Assembly (NCBI RefSeq): GCF_027533645.1
Contig: NZ_JAQAGY010000035.1
Location: 1-58,026, forward strand
Reading direction: 5' to 3'
Source: Paenibacillus caseinilyticus
Lineage (GTDB): Bacteria > Bacillota > Bacilli > Paenibacillales > NBRC-103111
DNA length: 58,026 nucleotides
Shown piece after piece: positions 32,587 through 39,839 of the stretch. Within the stretch, counting starts at the first letter, position 1, and every line of letters starts with the position of its first letter. The translations under genes and the position numbers were made by a program. Below the pieces are notes generated by a model. It saw nothing but the letters and a program-made list of their open reading frames with translations. It was not told the DNA's origin and did not search any database.

Positions 32587-32601
32587 TAATAATTATTATA
32601 A
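32587..32601. promoter_or_regulatory. Candidate PerR box
   Basis: TTATAATAATTATTA on the minus strand differs at one position from the PerR consensus TTATAATNATTATAA. It sits 20 bases upstream of the -35. The region is AT-rich, so an UP-element is an alternative explanation. Confidence 0.5.
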
Positions 32602-32638
32602 TCTGACACGATTTGGACACAAATATAAACAAAAGGAA

Positions 32639-32671
32639 GAACCCTTAAGAAACGGCTGTTCTCAAGAGTTC
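32639..32671 (-). terminator. Terminator of leuB
   Basis: An imperfect stem GAACCCTTAAGAA / TTCTCAAGAGTTC. The minus strand continues TTCCTTTTG. Confidence 0.55.
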
Positions 32672-32741
32672 ATCCTGCTGTCAGGTATGAGGTTAATGAC
32701 TGGGGGCGTTAACGATTCACGCCATTATCCCTTCGTCATCC

Positions 32742-33821
32742 TTACTTGCGTACCGCATTCACGATGAGCTCGCCCATCGCGGTCGTACCGATGGCCGATG
32801 CCTTGTCGACAGCAATATCGCCTGTCCGGTGGCCGGCATCCAGCACTTCTTTCACCGCACGCTCGATCGCCTCGGCTGCTTCGTGGTAACCGAAGGTCAG
32901 GCGGTACATCAGCGCTACGGACAGGATCGTTGCGATCGGATTCGAGATGCCCTGGCCCGCGATATCCGGTGCGGAGCCGTGTACCGGCTCATAGAGGCCG
33001 AAGGCGCCTTCGCCGAGGGAAGCGGAGCTCAGCATCCCGATGGAACCGGTCAGCATCGCCGCCTCGTCGCTGAGGATGTCGCCGAACATGTTCTCCGTCA
33101 CGATGACGTCGAAGGAAGATGGGCGGCGGAGGAGCTGCATCGCACAGTTATCGACAAGCACGTGCTCCAGTTCCACGTCCGGATAGTCGGCTGCCAGACG
33201 GTTCACCGTTTCTCTCCACAGACGGGAGGTTTCGAGCACGTTGGCCTTATCGACGGAAGCCAGACGCTTGCTGCGCGTACGGGCGATCTCGAACGCTTGG
33301 CGCACGATCCGTTCGATCTCCGTCACGTTGTAGACGCATGTATCGACGGCTTCCTCGCCGTTCGCGCCTTCCCGGCGGAACTTCTCGCCGAAGTAGATGC
33401 CGCCGGTGAGCTCGCGCACGACGATCAGGTCCGTGCCTTCGAGCACTTCGGGCTTCAGCGTCGACGCTTCCTTGAGGCAGTCGAACACCGTCGCCGGACG
33501 GATGTTGGAGAAAAGGCCGAGCTCCTTGCGGATGCCGAGCAGGCCCGTCTCCGGACGCAGCTCCTTCGAGTTGTTGTCCCACTTCGGTCCGCCTACGGCG
33601 CCGAGCAGCACGGCATCGGACTTCTTGCACATCTCCAGCGTATCTTGGGGCAGCGGGGTGCCCTTCTCGTCAATGGCGATACCGCCGAAAAGTCCATGTT
33701 CGAATTCGAAAGAAAGGCCGAACACTTCCTCGGTCTTCTTCATGACCTTGATTGCCTCCGCTACGACTTCGGGACCGATCCCGTCGCCCGCGATCACGGC
33801 GATTTTTTTGACTTCTGCCAT
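32742..33821 (-). CDS. leuB: 3-isopropylmalate dehydrogenase
   Basis: A 359-residue NAD-dependent decarboxylating dehydrogenase, third step of leucine synthesis. Family motifs are IAVIAGDGIGPEVVAEA at the start, GAVGGPKWD, LTGGIYFGEK, the metal/substrate segment VDNCAMQLLRRPSSFDVIVTENMFGDILSDEAA, and EPVHGSAPDIAGQGISNP. ATG 33821 follows AGGAG by nine bases. It is monocistronic here, about 9 kb from leuA, and divergent from an aminotransferase. leuC and leuD are not in the window. Confidence 0.95.
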   Translation of the reverse strand: MAEVKKIAVIAGDGIGPEVVAEAIKVMKKTEEVFGLSFEFEHGLFGGIAIDEKGTPLPQDTLEMCKKSDAVLLGAVGGPKWDNNSKELRPETGLLGIRKELGLFSNIRPATVFDCLKEASTLKPEVLEGTDLIVVRELTGGIYFGEKFRREGANGEEAVDTCVYNVTEIERIVRQAFEIARTRSKRLASVDKANVLETSRLWRETVNRLAADYPDVELEHVLVDNCAMQLLRRPSSFDVIVTENMFGDILSDEAAMLTGSIGMLSSASLGEGAFGLYEPVHGSAPDIAGQGISNPIATILSVALMYRLTFGYHEAAEAIERAVKEVLDAGHRTGDIAVDKASAIGTTAMGELIVNAVRK

Positions 33822-33842
33822 GCGTTTCAACTCCTAGTGGTT

Positions 33843-33918
33843 GTCATTACCTCAGTTGTAGCATACTTGCGCCCCCACTGACAAAGATATAAAATCTATC
33901 ATCTTCATAGGTAATGAC
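33843..33918. promoter_or_regulatory. Divergent promoter region of leuB and the aminotransferase with paired operators
   Basis: GTCATTACCT at 33843-33852 and its exact inverse AGGTAATGAC at 33909-33918 bracket two overlapping promoters. For leuB these are TTGTCA (33884-33879), 18 bases, TACAAC (33860-33855). For the aminotransferase they are TTGCGC (33867-33872), 17 bases, TAAAAT (33890-33895). Each operator half lies over or just after one predicted transcription start, as expected for one repressor controlling both genes. Confidence 0.5.
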
Positions 33919-34072
33919 TATAGACACTCCTCCCTTAGCAGCAGATCGGCTCAAAAACCGCCGCCGGTGCTGCAAGTTGTCTTTCGCCGGGCAAAGCATT
34001 AAAATGAACACATATGAACGCCGAAACTCCACTTCACCTAACTGTAAAGTCACTATAAAGGAGCCTTACGCC

Positions 34073-35278
34073 ATGGACTACCGTTTCTCCGATACCATCG
34101 AAAGCTTCAAATCCTCCGCCGTGCGCGAGATTCTTAAGCTGACGCAGGGCAAGTCGATCATTTCTCTGGCAGGCGGCCTGCCGAACGAGCAGTTCTTTCC
34201 GCTGGATGCGGTCCAAGCGGCCTTCACCCGAGTCTTCGAGCAGGGCAAAGGGGTGCTGCAGTACGGCCTGACCGAGGGCTTCACACCGCTGCGCCAGAGC
34301 TTGTCGAAGCATCTGGAGCGCAAGGGCATCCATGCCCCTATCGACAATATGCTGCTCACTACGGGATCCCAGCAGGCGATCGACCTGCTTACGCGTGTAT
34401 ATATCGATCCGGGCGACGTCATCCTCGTCGAGAAACCGACGTATCTGGCCGCCATCCAAGTATTCCAGTCGCGCAAGGCCCAGATCATCTCGGTGGACTG
34501 CGATGCGGACGGCATGAACCTGGGTGACCTCGAGGGCAAAATTCAGGCGCACTCGCCCAAGATGGTGTATGTGATCCCGACCTTCGCCAATCCGACGGGC
34601 AAAGCCTGGAGCCCCGAACGCCGGCAGGGCACGCTCGACATCTGCCGCCGTCACGGCGTGCTGATCCTCGAAGACGATCCGTACGGCGAGCTGCGGTTCG
34701 GCGGCGGGGATGAGGCCTATCCTTCCATCTTCTCGCTGGCCGGGGAAGCGAACGGCAGTCCGGTCGTGTATACGAGCACCTTCTCCAAAATCGTCGCTCC
34801 CGCCCTGCGCACGGGATGGGTCGTGGGAGACCAGAACGTTATCACCCATATGACGCGGGCGAAGCAGGCCGCAGACCTGCATTCGAGCACGATGGACCAG
34901 CAGGCGCTGCATGCGCTCATGGAGAACTTCGACTTGTATGCCCACATCGACCTCATCCGTACCGAGTACGAAGCACGGATGCGCCAGATGGTCGGTCTCC
35001 TCCGTTCGAAGAACTGGGAAGGCATGCGCTTCCTCGAGCCGCAAGGCGGCATGTTCGTCTGGGTCGAGATGCCGGAGGGCATCGATACCCAGCAGCTCAT
35101 GAAGTACGCCGTCGAGGAAGGCGTCGCCTTCGTACCGGGCATCGCCTTCTTCGCGGACCAGCCGCAGTACAATACGATGCGTCTGAACTTTACGCATACC
35201 GACAGCGAGCAGATGGTCATGGCTTTCGACCGCCTCGACCGCGCCCTGAAGAACATGCAGGCGGCAGCGGCACACTGA
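34073..35278 (+). CDS. PLP-dependent class I aminotransferase
   Basis: A 401-residue fold-type I aminotransferase of the 2-aminoadipate/MocR-aminotransferase group. Seen are LAGGLPNEQFFP at the N-terminus, the PLP phosphate region TTGSQQAIDLL, FANPTGKAWS, the Asp-Tyr pair LILEDDPYGELRF, and the Schiff-base Lys in YTSTFSKIVAPALRTGW. No helix-turn-helix is fused. The substrate could be 2-aminoadipate, aromatic or branched-chain amino acids; sharing a promoter region with leuB hints at the last. ATG 34073 is chosen with AAAGGAG nine bases before; a longer upstream frame has no such site. Confidence 0.9.
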   Translation: MDYRFSDTIESFKSSAVREILKLTQGKSIISLAGGLPNEQFFPLDAVQAAFTRVFEQGKGVLQYGLTEGFTPLRQSLSKHLERKGIHAPIDNMLLTTGSQQAIDLLTRVYIDPGDVILVEKPTYLAAIQVFQSRKAQIISVDCDADGMNLGDLEGKIQAHSPKMVYVIPTFANPTGKAWSPERRQGTLDICRRHGVLILEDDPYGELRFGGGDEAYPSIFSLAGEANGSPVVYTSTFSKIVAPALRTGWVVGDQNVITHMTRAKQAADLHSSTMDQQALHALMENFDLYAHIDLIRTEYEARMRQMVGLLRSKNWEGMRFLEPQGGMFVWVEMPEGIDTQQLMKYAVEEGVAFVPGIAFFADQPQYNTMRLNFTHTDSEQMVMAFDRLDRALKNMQAAAAH

Positions 35279-35299
35279 TTCTGCAAGGAACGGAGCGAT

Positions 35300-35336
35300 C
35301 CGGCAGCCCGAGATACCTCGGCTGCCGGATTTTTTG
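35300..35336 (+). terminator. Terminator of the aminotransferase gene
   Basis: CCGGCAGCC (35300-35308) pairs with GGCTGCCGG (35320-35328), followed by ATTTTTTG. Confidence 0.92.
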
Positions 35337-35366
35337 TTCTGCTCCAGGTTGATCCGCAATCCTAGT

Positions 35367-35385
35367 GATAATAAGAATCATTCTT
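35367..35385 (+). promoter_or_regulatory. Candidate Fur box without a downstream gene
   Basis: The 19-base stretch starting GATAATAAGAATCATT matches the classical GATAATGATAATCATTATC Fur sequence at about 15 of 19 positions. A TATACT (-10-like, 35389-35394) and a ribosome-binding AAGGGAG follow, then an ATG with only 13 codons. The regulated gene seems to be missing. Apart from this, the repeat and the terminator, 35337-35635 shows nothing. Confidence 0.4.
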
Positions 35386-35487
35386 GGTTATACTTGCAAA
35401 AGAAGGGAGACAACGGCGCATGGAGATAAACACACGCCTATGCTCTCCTTATACTTTCTGACAGCGAGAACGGCTTCGTCTTCCTTC

Positions 35488-35562
35488 AAGAACGATGCGT
35501 GTTGATTAAGAAATACCAGAAGACAGGGTCGAGCTCCGGTGAGATATACATTCTAGTATCGC
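35488..35562 (+). repeat. Second repeat family, copy 2
   Basis: It matches 31208-31282 over about 75 bases at roughly 80 percent by eye, including AGAAGACAGG, TCGAGCTC and ATTCTAGTAT. An imperfect hairpin precedes it as in copy 1. Confidence 0.7.
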
Positions 35563-35570
35563 AAGATAAA

Positions 35571-35592
35571 ACGGCAGCCCGCAGGCCGCCGT
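35571..35592 (-). terminator. Terminator of the DUF1540 gene
   Basis: The minus strand reads ACGGCGGCC TGC GGGCTGCCGT and then TTTA, 43 bases past the stop. Confidence 0.6.
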
Positions 35593-35635
35593 CGTCCGTT
35601 CTTCCTAGTGTCCTATAATCCCAAATGGACCGTCG

Positions 35636-35791
35636 TTACAGCTTCGGTTCGAACGTCTTGCAATCCGTTTCTTCCGAATCTCTCGCTTGTCTGCCTCGAT
35701 GACTTACTACATAGATGGCGGAAGCGCTGCATTTGTTGCCCGCCGCCCAGTATTTACAGGAGTTCACTTCACAAAGTACGTCTTGTGCCAT
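35636..35791 (-). CDS. DUF1540-domain small protein
   Basis: A 51-residue protein with one DUF1540 domain: VLCEVNSCKYWAAGNKC, then SAIYV and ETDCKTFEPKL at the C-terminus. Four cysteines in a C-x5-C-x7-C plus late C pattern suggest a small zinc site. DUF1540 proteins are common in spore formers and uncharacterised. A strong ribosome binding site (GAGGAGGTGG) precedes ATG 35791, and a terminator follows the stop. Confidence 0.85.
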   Translation of the reverse strand: MAQDVLCEVNSCKYWAAGNKCSASAIYVVSHRGRQARDSEETDCKTFEPKL

Positions 35792-35917
35792 GGTCTGTCC
35801 ACCTCCTCTCTCTCTTCTCTAGGATGGGCAGACTCCCTGTTCTTTCATACCTTCTGCCCCGTGCGATAAGACAGAATGAACTCTGCGTGATGAATTTTGT
35901 GCGATGTCCAAAAAAAA

Positions 35918-35943
35918 GGACATGCCCGCGGCATGCCCTCCTT
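35918..35943 (-). terminator. Terminator of the NRPS gene
   Basis: The stem uses GGACATGCC and GGCATGCCCTCC. The minus strand continues with eight T. Confidence 0.85.
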
Positions 35944-35985
35944 TGGTCGTTCGATCATAAACCTTCGATACGATGGAATCGTTCC

Positions 35986-38900
35986 TTATGCCCGCTGCAA
36001 ATGATTCGTCCCCTGCGGGAAATACCCGATCTCCGCTGCATACTGAAGCATCAGCCGGATGAACTCTTGGCCGGCCGGCGGACAGGCAATGTCCGTGCCG
36101 CGCAGGAAGGCAGACGTCACTGTGCAGCCGTAGCGGACCTCCGAGTCTTTGGCCCCGTCGCCTTCGAGCTGCGCCATCGCCAGCTGCAGCGCTTCGGCCG
36201 GCTTCGGAATGCCTGCATCGAACAGCCAGTCCATATACCGCTGGAACTCTATCGTTTCGACCTCATAGCCGCAGTCCCGAATCATCTCGATCAGGTCGGA
36301 GTAGAGGATCTGCTCCGGGTTGCATATGTGGAAGGTCCGACCGACCGTATCTTCACGGAAGGCCAGATGGACGATCGAACGGCTGGCATAATCGATCGGC
36401 GTGAAGTCGACGTACCAGTTCGCCTTCGGTGCTTTGCCGAGCAAGAACATCGCTTTGAACATCCGGTAGAACGCGTTGCTGTCGATATTCCGCTGGAATC
36501 TGCCGGTTTCCGAGTGGCAGGTCAGGTTGCCCGCCCGGTACACATTGACGGCCACTCCGCGCTTCGCCGCTTCGTAGACCAGCTTCTCCGCCTCGAGCTT
36601 GCTGTTCGTATACAGATTTTCGAGCCGCAGCTCCGGCGAGAACTCGCTCACGCGAAGTACCTCTTCCCACTGGCCGCTGAGGAGCAGATCCTCCGGTACC
36701 CCCAGGGTGGAGACATGGTGGAACCGCACACCCGGCTTCGATTCGGCCAGCTCGAGCAAATATTTCGTTCCAAGTACATTGGTCTTCTCGAACTGTGCGC
36801 TGTCCCCGAAGTGGCGCACATCGGCAGCCGCATGGAGGATGGCATCGACGCAGCCGGCGAGCCTATCCCAATCGCTTGCGGCTAGGCCCAGGCGCGGCTG
36901 CTCCAAGTCGCCTTCGACTACCTCGACGCGCCCGCTCATCGCACCAAGCACATCCCCGCCGAAGTACCAGCTCATGAGCTCCTCGAGCCGCTGTCTGGCT
37001 GTCCCTGCGGAAGGCTTGCGCACCAGGGCATAGACTTTCGCCTCGCTGTGCTGCAGCAGATCATAGAGCAGATGGGAGCCGAGATACCCGGTGCTGCCCG
37101 TCAGCAGAATATGGGAAGGAGCGTGGTTGCCTGCCCATGGAGCCGGGGTGGCGACTTCGACCGGGTGCTCGTTCAAATCGGTCACTTGCCATACGGCCGA
37201 TTTGGTTTCCACTGCCGGTGCGCTGCGGACGAGCTCCTCCATCCGCAGGGCCAGCTCTTCAAGCGTCTTGTATTGGAAGAGGTCGCCGATCGTCAGGCTC
37301 GGCACCTGGGGCTTCAAGAGCACCAATACTTGAATGACCATCAGCGAGTCCCCGCCGATCTCAAAGAACGAATCGTGCAGCCCCACCTTATCCATGTGCA
37401 GCGACTCCTGCCAAGCGGAAGCCGCCAGCTTCTGCATCGGCGTAACCGGCGCGATGTAATCCGCGCTGTTCTCCGCCGCCGCATCCGCATGCTCATACGA
37501 CACCAGCTTCTTGCGGTCGATCTTGCCGGTCGGCGACAGCGGCATCTCGGCGAGCTGGCATACATGCTTCGGCACATAAGTGCCCGGCAGCTTCTCGGCC
37601 AGGAAGTGCTTGACTTCCGCCGGCGGGATCGCGGCCCCATCCTTCGAGGTGAAATATCCGACGAGCATGTTCTGGCCGTCGCCCTCTTTCTTCGGGATCA
37701 CTACGGCGTCCTGCACATTCGGGAACTGGGCGAAGCTGTCTTCGATCTCCCCGATCTCAATGCGGTGGCCGCGGATCTTGATCTGGGAATCGCGCCGGGA
37801 CACATATTCGATCGTGCCGTCCGCCAGCAGCTTGGCGATATCCCCCGAGCGGTACACCTTCTCCCCGTCAGCCAGCGGGCTGAGGACGAAGGCCTCCGCC
37901 GTCTTCTCGGGCTGATTCAAATAACCTATGGCCCGTCCCACCGTGGCAATATACATCTCGCCTGGTACGCCTACGGGACACAGCTGTCCTTCCTCATTCA
38001 CCAGATAGATCCGGTAGTTCGGGAGCGGGCGGCCGATCGGGACATTCGCCATGCCGTCGGCAATATAGCCTTCGATCGTATGGGAAGTGGCTACCACCGT
38101 CGTCTCCGTCGGGCCGTACAGGTTCACGACCTGGATCCCCGTGCCGAACTTGTGCTGGAACCCCCGTACCTGTTCGCCGTAAAGCGCCTCGCCGCCGACC
38201 ATAATCGTTCTCACCTTCGCCAGCCGCCGGAAGCCTTCCTGCGACAAATAAGCAGCGAGTTGATTGAAGAACACCGTAGGCAGAATCGCAATGATCGTCG
38301 TGCCGGATCTCTCAGCCGCTTCGGCAAAGGCCTCTACCGATATACGCTCCTCAGACGACAAGAGATACAGCTCCGCCCCGGAGAACAAAGCGCCGATCGT
38401 GTCCCATACCGAAGCATCGAAGCTGTACGTGGCGAACTGCGTCAGTACATCATACTCCGTAATGCCGTAGTCGCGCCGGATCGCGGTTCCCAGGTTGACG
38501 ACGCCGCGGTGCGCAATCATGGCGCCTTTCGGTTTGCCCGTCGAACCGGAGGTGTAGATGATATAGGCCATATCATCCGGCTGCGTATCCGCCGACGGAT
38601 TCGCTTCGCCGTACTGCTCCATCCCGGGCCCATCTACCGGAAGGAACTCCTTCACAGTTCCCAGGGGCTCCGTGAGGCGGCTAGCTTTCTCCAGAAGCGA
38701 TGATTTCGTCAGGATCAAAGGAGCTGCTGTATCCTCCAGGATATAACGGCAGCGTTCTTCCGGATGGTCCGGATCGACCGGCACATAGACACCGCCTGCC
38801 TTCAGTACGCCGAGGAGAGATACAACGGTATCGAGGCTGCGCTCCATATAGATTGCCACACAGTCCCCTTTGTTCAGCCCCTTGGCAAGCAGCAGATGAG

Positions 38901-39672
38901 CCACCTGATTCGCGCGCCGGTTCAGTTCCCGGTAAGTATAGCGGCCTTCATTCGAAGAAAGCGCAGGCCGGTCGCCGAAGCGGACAGCTGCTTCCTCCAC
39001 CATGCCGTGAATGGTCATATCCAGCGGGTAGGCCCCGGCGGTATCGTTCATCCGCCGATAGAGCTCGGCATCTTCCGCCGTAAGTATATCTACTGCACCA
39101 AAAGGGGTCTCTGGCGACGTCAGGGCCGTCTCGAGCAGAGTCACGTAATATCCCGCATACCGGCGAAGCGTCGACTCTTTGAGCAGCGAGGCATCATACT
39201 CGGCCAGAAGGCAAGAGCGTCCTTCGCAGGTTTGAATGCCGAAGCGGAGGGTCTGCGAAACAGGACCCGCATGAGTGGGCGCGTTCCAATGGAACAAGGT
39301 ATCCACAGCGTCCACGGAAGCCTTCTCCGCCCGCTCCAGACCTTCCCGGATGTTGTGCTGAAGAGAGCTGAATTTTTGACCACGTGCTAATTCAAGAGAC
39401 AGAAGGAGGGCCTCTCCGCCGGCTTCAACGCCGATGGTCAGCTCCTTCTCCCCGGAGAGCCGGTAGAGCCAGGCAGCAAAAACCGTCAGGGTCAGATGAA
39501 ATGCTTCCTGATCCCGGCTTACGCCGCTGAGCATACCGCTGAGTTCCCCGGGAAGCTCAATGGCCATGCTTTGGTATTCGAATGTACGGGTACGGCGGGA
39601 AGAATCTAATGGAATCTGCAGAATCGCGAGTTCGGGCGCTCCCTGCAATGGATGATGGGGTTTCGATGTCAT
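35986..39672 (-). CDS. Single-module NRPS with terminal thioester reductase (half C, A, T, R)
   Basis: A 1228-residue enzyme. Residues about 10-195 look like only the C-terminal half of a condensation domain, with no HHxxxDG. Residues about 205-720 are an adenylation domain (YIIYTSGSTGKPKGAMI, NLYGPTETT, YRSGDIAKL, QIKIRGHRIEIGEIE, SPTGKIDRKKL). The carrier domain has FFEIGGDSLMVIQV, where Ser takes phosphopantetheine. Residues about 850-1228 are an NADPH reductase (ILLTGSTGYLGSHLL, and catalytic YTNSK). It should activate one amino or carboxylic acid and release it as an aldehyde or alcohol. No other NRPS, export or phosphopantetheinyl transferase gene is in the window. ATG 39672 follows GGGAG by nine bases. 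Confidence 0.88.
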   Translation of the reverse strand: MTSKPHHPLQGAPELAILQIPLDSSRRTRTFEYQSMAIELPGELSGMLSGVSRDQEAFHLTLTVFAAWLYRLSGEKELTIGVEAGGEALLLSLELARGQKFSSLQHNIREGLERAEKASVDAVDTLFHWNAPTHAGPVSQTLRFGIQTCEGRSCLLAEYDASLLKESTLRRYAGYYVTLLETALTSPETPFGAVDILTAEDAELYRRMNDTAGAYPLDMTIHGMVEEAAVRFGDRPALSSNEGRYTYRELNRRANQVAHLLLAKGLNKGDCVAIYMERSLDTVVSLLGVLKAGGVYVPVDPDHPEERCRYILEDTAAPLILTKSSLLEKASRLTEPLGTVKEFLPVDGPGMEQYGEANPSADTQPDDMAYIIYTSGSTGKPKGAMIAHRGVVNLGTAIRRDYGITEYDVLTQFATYSFDASVWDTIGALFSGAELYLLSSEERISVEAFAEAAERSGTTIIAILPTVFFNQLAAYLSQEGFRRLAKVRTIMVGGEALYGEQVRGFQHKFGTGIQVVNLYGPTETTVVATSHTIEGYIADGMANVPIGRPLPNYRIYLVNEEGQLCPVGVPGEMYIATVGRAIGYLNQPEKTAEAFVLSPLADGEKVYRSGDIAKLLADGTIEYVSRRDSQIKIRGHRIEIGEIEDSFAQFPNVQDAVVIPKKEGDGQNMLVGYFTSKDGAAIPPAEVKHFLAEKLPGTYVPKHVCQLAEMPLSPTGKIDRKKLVSYEHADAAAENSADYIAPVTPMQKLAASAWQESLHMDKVGLHDSFFEIGGDSLMVIQVLVLLKPQVPSLTIGDLFQYKTLEELALRMEELVRSAPAVETKSAVWQVTDLNEHPVEVATPAPWAGNHAPSHILLTGSTGYLGSHLLYDLLQHSEAKVYALVRKPSAGTARQRLEELMSWYFGGDVLGAMSGRVEVVEGDLEQPRLGLAASDWDRLAGCVDAILHAAADVRHFGDSAQFEKTNVLGTKYLLELAESKPGVRFHHVSTLGVPEDLLLSGQWEEVLRVSEFSPELRLENLYTNSKLEAEKLVYEAAKRGVAVNVYRAGNLTCHSETGRFQRNIDSNAFYRMFKAMFLLGKAPKANWYVDFTPIDYASRSIVHLAFREDTVGRTFHICNPEQILYSDLIEMIRDCGYEVETIEFQRYMDWLFDAGIPKPAEALQLAMAQLEGDGAKDSEVRYGCTVTSAFLRGTDIACPPAGQEFIRLMLQYAAEIGYFPQGTNHLQRA

Positions 39673-39787
39673 GGTGCTTGTCTCCCTTGATGTAATGTCC
39701 GAGGCCGGGTAGCCTGGGGGTCGGCTGGGCATCGTAAACATAGATCGTAATCATAGATCATGATCATAGTTACCGTCCGTCAGCAAA

Positions 39788-39813
39788 ACCCCTCCCCCAA
39801 GAGGAGGAGGGGT
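39788..39813 (-). terminator. Terminator of the chemoreceptor gene
   Basis: ACCCCTCC and GGAGGGGT form a stem; the minus strand continues TTTTGC. Confidence 0.75.
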
Positions 39814-39839
39814 CAGTGTTACCATGGATGAATCTACTC

